A stretch of 64,000 nt of DNA. It comes from Strongylocentrotus droebachiensis (taxonomy: Eukaryota > Echinodermata > Echinoidea > Camarodonta > Strongylocentrotidae). Positions 56,001 to 64,000 of this stretch are shown one piece after another. The position numbers and the translations under genes were made by a program. The stretch is from the NCBI GenBank assembly GCA_035222895.1, contig JAVYIG010006848.1, forward strand, positions 1 to 64,000. The letters run 5' to 3'. Each line of letters begins with the position of its first letter. Position 1 is the first letter of the stretch. The notes below the pieces were generated by a model. It searched no databases, was not told the DNA's origin, and saw only the letters and a list, made by a program, of their open reading frames with translations.

Positions 56001-59000
56001 TTATAAACCTTTAGGGCAGCCAGGAACCCCATGACTTTTACAAGCTGATCCCCTGTCTGATTATCAAGATATTTATGATTAAAAATCAAAATCAATTTTT
56101 TTTTTTCCTAACGGTTTTCATGACTACAATCTATATGGGAAATGAGTATGAGAAAAACTGGTCACTTAAAGATTTTTACTGTTTAGAGGCACGTCATGAT
56201 CATTTTGAAGCGCAATTTTGTTTAGGGTTCAATATAACACCATACCACAGACACTGATAACATGTAGGGCCTTGCATCTCAGATATAACATTGTTAAACG
56301 ATGCCTTTAAGCATCAGCAAGATAGAATGAAACAACATATCAATAAAGGATTACCTTGTTTCATTCTCTTACGGATTTCCTTTGCTTCATTGGCCTCAAG
56401 TCCATGTTTGGTTTCGAAGTGGTTTTGTAACGAAGTATAATGTTTTCCTTCGCACAACGGACAGTTTTCTCTCTTGCTCTCCTTTCTACCGGAACTTGGA
56501 TTCTCAATCATTGCTCTTCTTCTAATGGGGACTCTGTGGAAAAAGAATATGTAAAACATTAAATGAATCATACAATAAATCAAACTATCATAGCAGCATA
56601 GCTGTCCTGCTTTAAAATGTGTGTTTTTCTGAATGTTCTCATGAAGTACAAACAAAATGATCATGATTATGATTACACTATCATGACTATTTCTTATAGA
56701 GCAAAAACAAAATGGTCATGATTATGATTACAATATCATGACTATTTCTTATAGAGCACAAACAAAATGATCATGATTATGATTACAATATCATGACTGA
56801 CATGACTATTTCTTATAGAGCAAAAACAAAATGGTCATGATTATGATTACAATATCATGACTATTTCTTATAGAGCACAAGCAAAATAATCATGATTATG
56901 ATTACAATATCATGACTATTTCTTATAGAGCACAAACAAAATGATCATGATTATGATTGCAATATCATGACTATTTCTTATAGAGCACAAGCAAAATAAT
57001 CATGATTATGAATACAATATCATGACTATTTCTTATAGAGCACAAACAAAATGATCATGATTATGATTACAATATCATGACTATTTCTTATAGAGCACAA
57101 GCAAAATAATCATGATTATGAATACAATATCATGACTATTTCTTATAGAGCACAAACAAAATGATCATGATTATGATTACAATATCAAGACTATTTCTCA
57201 TAGAGCACAAACAAAATGATCTCTACATGTCTATCAAGATATTGAAACAAAGCATACTTCATTATTTGTTAAACAAAATGCATAAATAGGTTGATATTCA
57301 CCCATTTTTTATACTGTTACTGATTGATTTTCGACTAGCACAACAGTCTAGTTCTCAATCTAATCAACAAATTCTCTTACAATTGATGGATTCTGTAATT
57401 ATCCAGATTACAGTTATATTAATAATGCTCTCACATGGTCACAAATTACAATCACAAAAAATGTCAATAAAAATGCAAAACATTATGTATTATTACACCT
57501 ACATGTATCTTCAGTACCTGCTCTTGAAATAAGATTTTTTTTTTACCTGCCACGTGCAGCCAATATATATTTCTGCCTTTCCTCCTTCGACAGTTTGTGT
57601 GTCCTTTCAAGATGCTTTGACATGTCATCAGTAGATGCAGAACATATTTCACAGTGCCTTGTAATTCGGAACCGTTTCCCTAGTAGGTAAAGGATAAACG
57701 GAAGGAAATATGAAATTTGTAGGGTATACAATTCAGATATTGAATTGTAAGTAATTTTTTAAGACATTAATCATGATATGCGATTGCAACTGACCCTGGC
57801 CAATTCTAATAATCATTGACACAATAGAAGTCATTTTAAGGCCCTGTGATAATAAATAAAATCAAAATCATAACTCGTACAGTATATTCATTAGTCTGAG
57901 ATAACCATAAAATTATGCTCAGTAAATAAGTTTTTAAACAGATACATATCAGTTTGTAAACTGTATTTCATGGTTGGTTTGCAAAAATCACTCAATTAAC
58001 ATGCTATAGAATGACAATGAAATGTGTTTTTGTGCGTCAAAAACAGGACTTGCAAGTTAAAGCTAAAGGCTTTAGCAATGAATGTAAATGGGGATGCTTT
58101 TCAAAATACGAAGAGAGTACCAAATACAAATAATATATAGATACTCAACACATAATTTACCCATTGTACTGATGCTGGAAGCTGATTTTTGTCTACCACT
58201 TTGTTTCCCATCTGCTTCTTTTGAACCATCATCAGGAGTAAACAGCTCTACAGAAGCATCAATGTCATTTTTTGGATCCAATTCTTCTGTTTCTCTTTCA
58301 TCTAAAGATTTACCTGTCTCCACAGTATCTACATGATGCAACTTCTCATCCTTAGATTCATGCCTTTCATTTTCTGTATTTGTTTTATGATGAATTTTCA
58401 CTGGCATTAGTACTTTGTAAACATCATTGTCACCACTGTCAACACTATCTGGTTCCTTCTCTTCTGCTTGAAGTTGTTCTCCTCCTTCTTCTTCCTCCTC
58501 CTCTTCTCCTTTGTTGTCATCTTCCTCTTCTTCATCATTTTCTTCTTCTTCTCTTTTTTTTTCATTTTCTTCTTCTTTCTTGTTTTCCTTTTCTACATTT
58601 GTTCCATAATATTCCTGTTGCCTTGTGTTTCTCCAATCTCTTGGAGGCACCCAGTCTTCATCTTTGTCATCACCTTCATCATCTTTGTTATCCTCATCAT
58701 CACTCTCCTCTTCTGTCTGTCTCTGCTTCTTGTTCATTCCTGCATCTTCTAAGCTCTCCTGATGTTCCTTCATATCTTCTTCCCTCTCAGGTTCTTCCCT
58801 CTCAGGATCTGCTGCATCTGTTCCTAGCTGATAAGCTTCACCCAGTTCTACACCTGTTCCATGATATAGCAAGTATTCAATTCTTAAAGTATGTAGGTAT
58901 ACATGGACATAGAATACGTCTAATTAGTGTAACATTTTGAATTTGTCTTTATATTTCAGTTAGTAAATTTCTTACTTTCTTCCTTATCCACTATTACATA

Positions 59001-62000
59001 TTCATTTATATATTTGCATTCTTCATTTGCATATTCATTTTCCCAGTTCATGTTCCCTTTTCATTCACCTTCTTACAGCACAGTCTTTCAGTTGCACTAC
59101 TGCCAGACCCTATTGAACATTCATTCATTCAACATCCTACCACTATCATAATTACAAATCAGTTTAAGATGGATATGAAACCTTTAACTGGCTAGTTTAT
59201 TTTGACTTTATGGCAAGAGAACTGGGATTCCAGGGAGGTGGAAGGTTTACGGGAAACTGCTCGCTCCAGAGAAAATAACAAATGGACCCTTTTCTTGTTA
59301 GGGTTACGCAACAGCAAGACAGAATGTAACAACATATCAATAAAGGATTACCTTGTTTCATTCTCTTACGTATTTCCTTTGCTTCATTGGCCTCAAGTCC
59401 ATGTTTGGTTTTGAAGTGGTTCTGTAATGAAGTATAATGTTTTCCATCGCACAACGGACAGTTTTCTCTTTTGCTTTGCTTTCTACCGCAACTTGGATTC
59501 TCAATCATAGCTCTTCTTCTAATGGGGACTCTGTGGAAAAAGAATATGTAAAACATTGAATAAATCATACGATAAATCAAACTATCATAGCAGCATAGCT
59601 GTCCTGATTTTGACTATTTCTTATAGATCACAAAAAAAAATGATTATGATTATGATTACAATATCATGACTATTTCTTATAGAGCACAAACAAAATGATC
59701 ATGATTATGATTACAATATCATGACTATTTCTCATAGAGCACAAACAAAATGGTCATGATTATGATTACAATATCATGACTATTTCTCATAGAGCACAAA
59801 CAAAATGATCATGATTATGATTACAATATCATGACTATATCTTATAGAGCACAAACAAAATGATCATGATTTTGATTACAATATCATGACTGACATGACT
59901 ATTTCTTATAGAGCACAAACAAAATGGTCATGATTATGATTACAATATCATGACTATTTCTTATAGAGCACAAGCAAAATAATCATGATTATGATTACAA
60001 TATCATGACTATATCTTATAGAGCACAAACAAAATGATCATGATTATGATTACAATATCATGACTATTTCTTATAGAGCACAAGCAAAATAATCATGATT
60101 ATGATTACAATATCATGACTATATCTTATAGAGCACAAACAAAATGATCATGATTATGATTACAATATCATGACTGACATGACTATTTCTTATAGAGCAC
60201 AAACAAAATGATCATGATTATGATTACAATATCATGACTGACATGACTATTTCTTATAGAGCACAAACAAAATAATCATGATTACGATTACAATATCATG
60301 ACTATATCTTATAGAGCACAAACAAAATGATCATGATTATGATTATAATACCATGACTGACATGACTATTTCTTATAGAGCACAAACAAATAGTCATGAT
60401 TATGATTACAATATCATGACTATTTCGTATAGAGCACAAGCAAAATAATCATGATTATGATTACAATATCATGACTATATCTTATAGAGCACAAACAAAA
60501 TGATCATGATTATGATTACAATATCATGACTATTTCTTATAGAGCACAAGCAAAATAATCATGATTATGAATACAATATCATGACTATATCTTATAGAGC
60601 AAAAACAAAATGGTCATGATTATGATTACATTATCATGACTATTTCTTATAGAGCACAAGCAAAATAATCATGATTATGATTACAATATCATGACTATAT
60701 CTTATAGAGCACAAACAAAATGATCATGATTATGATTACAATATCATGACTATTTCTCATAGAGCACAAACAAAATGATATCTACATGTCAATCAAGATA
60801 TTGAAACAAAGCATACTTCATTAGTTGTTAAACAAAATGCATAAATAGGTTGATATTCACTCATTCTTTATACTGTTACTGAGTGATTTACGACTAGCAC
60901 AACGTTCTAGTTCTCAATCTAATCAATTGATGGATTCTGTAATTATCTGTATTACAGTTATATTAATAATGCTCTCACATGGTCACAAATTACAATCACA
61001 AAAAATGTCAATAAAAATGCAAAACATTATGTATTATTACACCTACATGTATCTTCAGAATATACAAAGTACCTGCTCTTGAAATATTTTTTGTTTTTAC
61101 CTGCCACGTGCAGCCAATATATATTTCTGCCTTTCCTCCTTTGACAGTTTGTGTGTCCTTTCAAGATGCTTTGACATGTCATCAGTAGATGCAGAACATA
61201 TTTCACAGTGCCTTGTAATTCGGAACCGTTTCCCTAGTAGGTAAAGGATAAACGGAAGGAAATATGAAATTTGTAGGGTATACAATTCAGATATTGAATT
61301 GTAAGTAATTGTTTAAGTAATTTAATTGGACATTAATCATGATATGCGATTGCAACAGACCCTGGCCAATTCTTATAATCATTTGAACAACAGAAGTCAT
61401 TTTAAGGCTCTGTGATAATAAATAAAATCAAAATCATAACTTGTATATTCAATAGTCTAAGATAACCATAAAATTACGTTCAGTAAATAAGTTTTTAAAC
61501 AGATACATATCAGTTTGTAAACTGTATTTCATGGTTGGTTTGCAAAAATCACTCAATTAACATGCTATAGAATGACAATAAAATGTGTCTTTGTGCGTCA
61601 AAAACAGGACTTGCAAGTTAAAGGTAGTTTGTTCCTATTGAGGCCAACCTCAAATTCTGTGGACTTTGCATGAATTATAAATATGTCATGTATTGCTATG
61701 GTCACATTACTCAAAAGTAAACTGCTCGGCGGCCGAGCGGCGAGTTTTTAACCAATTCTGCCCGGCGGCTGCCTGGCCACCGAGCGGCGGCCGCCCAGGC
61801 ACTGGTCGTTTTTAGGGCATCGCTCGGTCGCTGCTGAAGTTTTAGCGCGGAGCTAAAATTTGGGCGGCGCCTGCTCACTTTTCACTCGCCGCCCAAAATA
61901 TGCACGGTGCCTGGGCGGTCGCCGGCCGGTGACCGACCTAATCGCTGGGCGATGCCTAATTCGAGCAGTGACCGAGCAGGCTACTGATCGGTCGGTCGCT

Positions 62001-63905
62001 GCTCTGATTTGTGACCATAGCTTTAGTCCTATCAGTGAAATTTAAACGTTAGAAGTGTTCTTATATTCTAATTATGCAAGGAAAACCGTTCACTTGCTAG
62101 ACTTCACTGTCAGACACTATTGAGTGACTGACTGTCTTTTTTTCTTCTTTGGTAATAACATGTACATGAAGCTTTAAAGGGTACATGAGCATTTGTCTAC
62201 ATCATTAACCCACTTCTTGTGATGGCCAAAATGAAACTGATTGAATCTTTGTGCAGCATAAAACGTATGACCATTCAGTACAATGGTCCGAAAATCAAGA
62301 CTATTACTTATTGGCTCTATAGCTCCTAAGTCAATTTGACAACTAATAGTCGTTATTTTCTCACTTGAAGACATTTTCAAGCCCCACCTTTTTAGGGAAG
62401 TTCTAAATAACTGTTATCTTTCAAATGCCGTTGAAATTTAAGCTTTTCATTTTTTTAGCCTGCAAATGGGACATTGTACCTTTAAAGCTACAAAGGCTTA
62501 AGCAATGAATGTAGGCCTACAGGTGGATGCTTTTAAAAAGACGAAGAGAGTACCAAATACAAATAATATATAGATACTTAACACATAATTTACCCTTTTT
62601 CCTGATGCTGGAAGCTGATTGCTGTCTACCACTTTGTTTCATATCCGCTTCTTTTGAACAGCCATCAGAAGTTAACAGCTCTACAGAAGCATCAATGTCA
62701 TTTTTTGGATCCAATTCTTCTGTTTCTCTTTCATCTAAAGATTTACTTGTCTCCGAAGTTTCCACAGGATGCAACTTCTCATCCTTAGATTTATGCTTAC
62801 GGATTTCCTTTGCTTCATTGGTCTCAAGTCCATGTTTGGATTTTAGGGGGTTTAGTAAAGAAGTATAATGTTTCTGCCTTGCCTCCTTCGACAGTTTGTG
62901 TGTCCTTGCAAGATGCTTTGACATGTCATCAGTAGATGCAGAACATATTGTACAGCGTCTTGTAGTTCTGAACTGTTTCTCTAGTAGGTGTAGGATAAGA
63001 TAAAAAACTTTTAACAGAAGGTAAATTGAAATTTGTAGGGTATACATTTCAGATAAGGCATGAAAAATTGTAAATTGTGATTTAAATAATTGTAGGAATG
63101 TAGCAGACACACACTCATATAAACATTGCGATTGTACATTAATCATGATATGCGATTGAAACTTACCCTGGCCAATTCTTTTAATCATTTATAAACTGGA
63201 GAAGTCATTTTAAGACTCTGCAATAATAAATAAAATCAAAAGTATAAATTATTTATTCATTATTCTGAGATGACCATGAGAAAAATCTCAACACATCTTC
63301 TGCTCAGTAAATAAAATCTTGGATTTAGCTCATGCTGCAATTATAATTATAAAACTTTAGGTTAGTCAGGAACCCCATGACTTTTACAAGCCGATTGCCT
63401 GTCTGATTATCAAGATATTTATGATTAAAAATCAAAATCAATTTTTTTTTTTTTTTTTTTTTTTTCCTAACGGTTATCATGACATTACAATCTATTGGGT
63501 AAAACGAGTACCGGTATGATAAAAAGCGGTCACTCAAAGATTTTTACTGTTTAGAGGCACGTCATGATCATTTTGAAGCGCGATTTAATTTTTTTAGGGT
63601 TCAATATGACACCATACCACAGACACTGATAACATGTAGGGGCTTGCATCACAGATATAACATTGTTAAACGATGTCTTTAAGCAACATCAAGACCGAAT
63701 GTAACAACATATCAATAAAGGATTACCTTGTTTCATTCTCTTACGGATTTCTTTTGCTTCATTGGCCTCAAGTCCATGTTTGGTTTTGAAGTGGTTTCGT
63801 AATGAAGTATAATGTTTTCCTTCGCACAACGGACAGTTTTCTCTCTTGCTTTGCTTTCTACCGGAACTTGGATTCTCAATCATTGCTCTTCTTCTAATGG
63901 GGACT
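44006..63905 (-). CDS. Modular zinc-finger gene with tandemly repeated exons (16 exons seen, 5' end outside window)
   Basis: I do not recognise this gene. Sixteen exons on the minus strand, each with clean AG/GT borders, join in one frame of 3181 nt (1 + 3180) ending in TGA at 44006-44008. Order: A-C-B, A-D-B, A-C-B, A-D', then five unique exons. A exons are 179 nt, B 133 nt, C 387 nt; A-C-B is 699 nt and A-D-B 1005 nt, both multiples of three, so modules can be gained or lost without frame shift. A carries C-P-L-C...N-H-F-x-T-K-H, B and C carry [19 protein letters not shown], both short C2H2 fingers (CX2C-X9/10-H-X4-H). D is strongly acidic. The tail has a basic R-K-R-K stretch and helix-like segments. 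Nuclear nucleic-acid binding is a reasonable inference only. Alternative use of modules by splicing is possible. Confidence 0.8.
44412..44620 (+). mobile_element. tRNA-derived SINE in the last intron
   Basis: The head has an A box (TAGCTCAGTCGGTAGAGCA) and a B box (CGGTTTGAAACC), followed by a non-tRNA body with GTGCCCTTTGGTAAGGCA and CTCGGAGAGGACCTA. No acceptor-stem pairing supports a real tRNA gene. Confidence 0.7.
45038..45264. mobile_element. Fold-back element made of iterated ACGGTC/GACCGT words
   Basis: The ends GGTGCTCTGGCTCACACTAG and, inverted, GGTGCTCTCACACTAGAG bound a GC-rich interior. Inside, CGGTC, CGGTT or their complements occur about ten times in both orientations. No frame is present. 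It sits in the last intron. Confidence 0.65.
45289..45393 (-). CDS. Zinc-finger gene, exon 15 (basic/acidic segment)
   Basis: The acceptor TTTTTGTTCAG and the strong donor ATA/GTAAGT bound 35 codons, phase 0. It encodes [15 protein letters not shown] and [14 protein letters not shown] could be part of a nuclear localisation signal. Confidence 0.8.
45890..45940 (-). CDS. Zinc-finger gene, exon 14 (17 codons)
   Basis: The acceptor CTTAATACAG and donor ACAAAG/GTAAAG bound 51 nt, phase 0. It encodes [17 protein letters not shown], which resembles the start of exon 13 (D-V-V-P-S-G-E-C-S) and may be an exon duplicate. Confidence 0.75.
45941..46888. other. Intron 13, AT-rich, no feature recognised
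   Basis: Nothing beyond simple AT-rich sequence was found on either strand. Confidence 0.4.
46889..47045. mobile_element. Small fold-back related to the 54665-55556 element
   Basis: The words CAATGTTTAATCATATCTTAAT and, inverted, ATTAAGATATGATTAAACATTG (each split by no more than one base) face each other. The tip GTGTCCCATGAAAACGAA resembles GCGTCCCAGAAAAAAACGAA of the larger element. Confidence 0.6.
47089..47166 (-). CDS. Zinc-finger gene, exon 13
   Basis: The acceptor TCTTTGAAAAG (weak pyrimidine tract) and donor GTTAAG/GTATGA bound 78 nt, phase 0. It encodes [17 protein letters not shown] and ends Q-M-D-A-V-K. Confidence 0.7.
47202..47254 (-). CDS. Zinc-finger gene, small exon 12
   Basis: The strong donor ATTATG/GTAAGT is clear. 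The acceptor TTGAACCAG was chosen because it alone converts phase 1 to phase 0 without a stop; it gives 53 nt encoding [15 protein letters not shown]. The least certain exon of the gene. Confidence 0.55.
47579..47797 (-). CDS. Zinc-finger gene, exon 11 (D')
   Basis: It is 219 nt, phase 1 to phase 1, donor GTAG/GTATGC. It starts [17 protein letters not shown], like exon D ([17 protein letters not shown]), then departs: [30 protein letters not shown] lies directly against its acceptor. Confidence 0.8.
47798..47946. mobile_element. Third 'GGGCCCGTTTCA' MITE, inserted at the acceptor of exon D'
   Basis: The ends GGGCCCCGTTTCAC and, inverted, GGGGGCGTTTCACGAAAC are clear. The equivalent place beside exon D (58854) reads CACCTGTTCCATGATATAGC without the insertion; here it reads CACCT, MITE, CTGTACCATGAGATAGC. 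Confidence 0.8.
48230..48408 (-). CDS. Zinc-finger gene, exon 10 (A, fourth module)
   Basis: 179 nt between acceptor TTTTTCCACAG and donor CAAG/GTAATC, phase 2 to phase 1. It encodes [12 protein letters not shown], then [20 protein letters not shown] and [10 protein letters not shown]. Confidence 0.88.
48495..48630. repeat. 55-bp minisatellite, about 2.5 units (fourth module)
   Basis: It has the unit words ATCATGATTATGATTACAAT and TTATAGAGCACAAACAAAAT, as in the longer arrays at 56640 and 59605, in the equivalent intron. Confidence 0.85.
48641..50780 (+). mobile_element. CR1/L2-like retrotransposon, 5'-truncated, one frameshift, mapped by an empty site
   Basis: The RT motifs are [27 protein letters not shown] and, after a shift of frame near 49190-49203, [12 protein letters not shown] and [10 protein letters not shown]. 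The C-terminus has [13 protein letters not shown] and L-W-N-N-L-P. Frame 1 covers about 48626-49200 and frame 2 49203-50159. The 3' end is an ATT repeat at about 50745-50780. The second module reads TATCAAGATATTGAAACAAAG uninterrupted at 57232, placing the junctions at about 48640 and 50781. No clear target duplication is visible. Confidence 0.92.
51142..52534 (+). mobile_element. Tc1-like DNA transposon, apparently intact
   Basis: TA target sites flank both ends (51142-51143 and 52533-52534). The tips TACCCTCCCATGCCATAAGT and, inverted, TACCCTCCCGTGCCAAAAGT match at 28 of 30 positions over the 30-bp repeat. The element is 1389 bp between the TA sites and carries one uninterrupted transposase gene. 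It is nested in the 50991-53213 element. Confidence 0.95.
51327..52358 (+). CDS. Tc1-like transposase, intact 343-aa frame
   Basis: The enzyme cuts and rejoins its own inverted ends at TA sites. Residues about 5-55 form a helix-turn-helix ([13 protein letters not shown] to [11 protein letters not shown]), followed by G-R-S-R-K-T, a GRPR-like hook. A second HTH_Tc3-like part runs to about 120. The DDE catalytic core shows F-S-D-E-S-R-F (first Asp), [10 protein letters not shown] (second Asp) and [12 protein letters not shown] (Glu), in the Tc1 DD34E spacing. Length and all three acidic residues are normal for the family. The ATG at 51327 is preceded by the 5' inverted repeat and an untranslated leader. 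No stop or frameshift is present, so this copy could be active or very recent. Confidence 0.96.
   Translation: MVKTAELSNEQRRQIVALRQEGVSVARIADRFGVCGQTVYRVCKRYEDTENSDKRPRPGRSRKTTPREDRYLLRQARMTQFDSAQTLAAHWSDRIGSRISKRTTQRRLYSYNLHARISRRKILISRVNRLRRIRWATRVRDWTLENNWRHFVFSDESRFCLSSNDGRVRVWREPNTSYDPRNLTYTQRGSVSVMVWGCVGLYGVGDLVVVDGNIDNAKYRDILDAHLFPSIANIFGNAQHPFVFQDDNAPAHRAARMDQWYDETGVNRVQWPAQSPDANPIENLWDDIKRANTKDRPTTREGLVRSIFRAWGSITQERLQGLYATMPRRMRAIIRRRGYPTKY
52770..53122 (-). CDS. GC-richer open frame in the interrupted TIR element, function unknown
   Basis: A minus-strand frame from ATG at 53122-53120 runs about 118 codons with balanced composition ([20 protein letters not shown] then [11 protein letters not shown]) before entering C-runs. 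An overlapping frame from ATG 53079-53077 encodes a signal-peptide-like [12 protein letters not shown] and meets a possible donor CAG/GTACGC. The segment is richer in GC and CpG than its surroundings. It may be a captured host exon or promoter, or the remnant of an element gene. I do not recognise the protein. Confidence 0.3.
53367..53499 (-). CDS. Zinc-finger gene, exon 9 (B, third module)
   Basis: 133 nt, phase 1 to phase 2, donor GGCAG/GTAATT. It encodes [28 protein letters not shown], split here as a single finger, and ends A-A-R-G. Confidence 0.88.
53996..54382 (-). CDS. Zinc-finger gene, exon 8 (C, third module)
   Basis: 387 nt, phase 1 to phase 1. It is a composite: a B-like finger ([10 protein letters not shown]), then an A-like piece ([22 protein letters not shown]), then a D-like acidic tail ([12 protein letters not shown]). 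By eye it is identical to exon 2 (62594-62980). Confidence 0.88.
54665..55556. mobile_element. 890-bp fold-back element with arms of about 400 bp
   Basis: TACAATGCGTCCCAGAAAAA at the left tip is exactly inverted at the right tip. The arms stay complementary through AAAGAGGAGGAT, CACTCATGCGT, CATATGAAAGGGCAGA and CTGGGTGCCTGCC. The centre holds a second, smaller palindrome around GACTTAACTC/GAGTTAAGTC and GTTGACAATCAGCC. An older copy flanks the second hAT element. Confidence 0.9.
55557..55985. repeat. Insertion block with two 125-bp tandem units and a GGAC/GGAA run
   Basis: GCATATTTAATGAGCTATGA and ACCTACATACTCAGAAAT occur twice (from about 55608 and 55770). The block ends with GGACGGACGG and GGAAGGAAGGAAGG runs and a TATCCCCTCCGACTTCTTCG tail. 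It is missing at the equivalent point of the first module (about 63340). Confidence 0.7.
56355..56533 (-). CDS. Zinc-finger gene, exon 7 (A, third module)
   Basis: 179 nt, borders and phases as in exon 10. It encodes [22 protein letters not shown]. Confidence 0.9.
56640..57222. repeat. 55-bp minisatellite, about 10 units (third module)
   Basis: Tandem units combine ATCATGATTATGATTACAAT, ATCATGACTATTTCTTATAG and AGCACAAACAAAATG. Variants carry AGCACAAGCAAAATAA or an extra CTGACATGA. Confidence 0.95.
57547..57679 (-). CDS. Zinc-finger gene, exon 6 (B, second module)
   Basis: 133 nt, borders and phases as in exon 9, and almost the same sequence. It encodes the finger [19 protein letters not shown]. 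Confidence 0.9.
58161..58853 (-). CDS. Zinc-finger gene, exon 5 (D, long acidic linker)
   Basis: 693 nt, phase 1 to phase 1; acceptor ATGGAACAG, donor ATGG/GTAAAT. After [10 protein letters not shown] it has long Glu/Asp-rich and Lys-rich runs (about residues 20-130 of the exon), with [10 protein letters not shown] in between. The last about 70 residues match the end of exon C ([22 protein letters not shown]). No finger is present. Confidence 0.85.
59352..59530 (-). CDS. Zinc-finger gene, exon 4 (A, second module)
   Basis: 179 nt, borders and phases as in the other A exons. It encodes [20 protein letters not shown]. Confidence 0.9.
59605..60780. repeat. 55-bp minisatellite, about 21 units (second module)
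   Basis: Same unit as at 56640-57222 and in the equivalent intron, but about twice as long. Units with GAGCACAAACAAAATGATCA and GAGCACAAGCAAAATAATCA alternate in part of the array. Confidence 0.95.
61101..61233 (-). CDS. Zinc-finger gene, exon 3 (B, first module)
   Basis: 133 nt, borders and phases as in the other B exons. The encoded peptide appears identical to exon 6 over the finger. Confidence 0.9.
61618..62485. mobile_element. TTAA-flanked insertion of 868 bp, unoccupied in two other modules
   Basis: The second and third modules read TTGCAAGTTAAAGCTA directly (58049 and 53877). Here the same words are split: GCAAGTTAA at the left and TTTAAAGCTAC at the right. The tips TTAAAGGTAGTTTGTTCC and, inverted, TTTAAAGGTACAATGTCCC are similar. 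Confidence 0.85.
61695..62021. mobile_element. GC-rich fold-back nested in the 61618 element
   Basis: The tips GCTATGGTCACA and TGTGACCATAGC are inverted. The interior is far richer in GC than its surroundings and repeats GCTCGG, GGCGGC and CGGTCG words in both orientations. No coding frame of interest is seen. Confidence 0.7.
62594..62980 (-). CDS. Zinc-finger gene, exon 2 (C, first module)
   Basis: 387 nt, phase 1 to phase 1, donor AAGG/GTAAAT. It has the same composite structure as exon 8, with no difference seen by eye in the exon. Introns around it differ slightly. Confidence 0.88.
63727..63905 (-). CDS. Zinc-finger gene, exon 1 of those seen (A, first module)
   Basis: 179 nt with the same borders. 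It needs two bases from an upstream exon in phase 2, which would fit another B exon beyond the window. It encodes [20 protein letters not shown]. The true start of the gene is outside the window. Confidence 0.88.
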
Positions 63906-64000
63906 CTGTGGAAAAAGAATATGTAAAACATTAAATAAATCATACAATAAATCAAACTATCATAGCAGCATAGCTGTCCTGCTTTAAAATGTGTGTTTTT

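Noticed and set aside
58380..58940. A 186-codon plus-strand frame rich in Leu, His, Pro and Phe
   Set aside because: It is the antisense of the acidic exon D of the zinc-finger gene (GAA/GAG codons read backwards).
56640..60780. Regularly spaced dyads (ATCATGATTATGAT) considered as a CRISPR-like or operator array
   Set aside because: Spacers between the dyads are themselves repeated, so it is a plain 55-bp minisatellite.

Overview
This is a repeat-rich, intron-rich animal genomic window, AT-rich with GC-rich islands. It carries two multi-exon genes, both on the minus strand, and a large load of transposons. The transposon mix (CR1/L2-type non-LTR elements, Tc1, hAT, TTAA-target elements, tRNA-derived SINEs) and the vertebrate-like arylsulfatase suggest a marine invertebrate. 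An echinoderm or other invertebrate deuterostome is the best guess, but this is inference, not a proven assignment. No bacterial features, CRISPR arrays or true tRNA/rRNA genes were seen.

Gene 1 (7047-29775, minus) is a complete arylsulfatase B-type gene. Ten exons with matching splice phases add up to 1611 nt, or 536 codons plus stop. It has a signal peptide, the C-T-P-T-R formylglycine motif and the metal-site motifs. Its introns are filled with repeats: a CAT trinucleotide array (intron 9), a degenerate 16-bp minisatellite (intron 8), a 2.7-kb element with 22-bp inverted ends and eight copies of GTGACGTACGGGAC, a CR1/L2 element and several MITEs (intron 4), and two GGAT-based higher-order minisatellites with 134-bp and 104-bp units (intron 1).

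Gene 2 (44006 to beyond 63905, minus, 5' end outside the window) is an unrecognised zinc-finger gene built from tandemly repeated exon modules. The order is A-C-B, A-D-B, A-C-B, A-D', followed by five unique 3' exons. The four A exons are all 179 nt, the three B exons 133 nt and the two C exons 387 nt. Every junction is in phase, giving 3181 nt of open frame ending in TGA. Short CX2C...HX4H fingers lie in A, B and C, and acidic linkers in D. The same intron of three modules holds a 55-bp minisatellite with different copy numbers. The module copies act as empty-site references that show exactly where a 5'-truncated CR1/L2 element, a nested Tc1 element with an intact 343-aa transposase, a TTAA-target element and a small MITE were inserted.

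Between and beside the genes are two large non-autonomous hAT elements (1075-4286, target duplication GGCGAGGG; 33903-39427, target duplication TCATTTAT). They share 14-16-bp ends and are packed with satellite arrays. The first also holds a nested mini-hAT with a fragment of a C2H2 zinc-finger gene. A tandem duplication at about 39755-42060 carries several TTAA-flanked elements whose unoccupied sites are visible in the partner copy.
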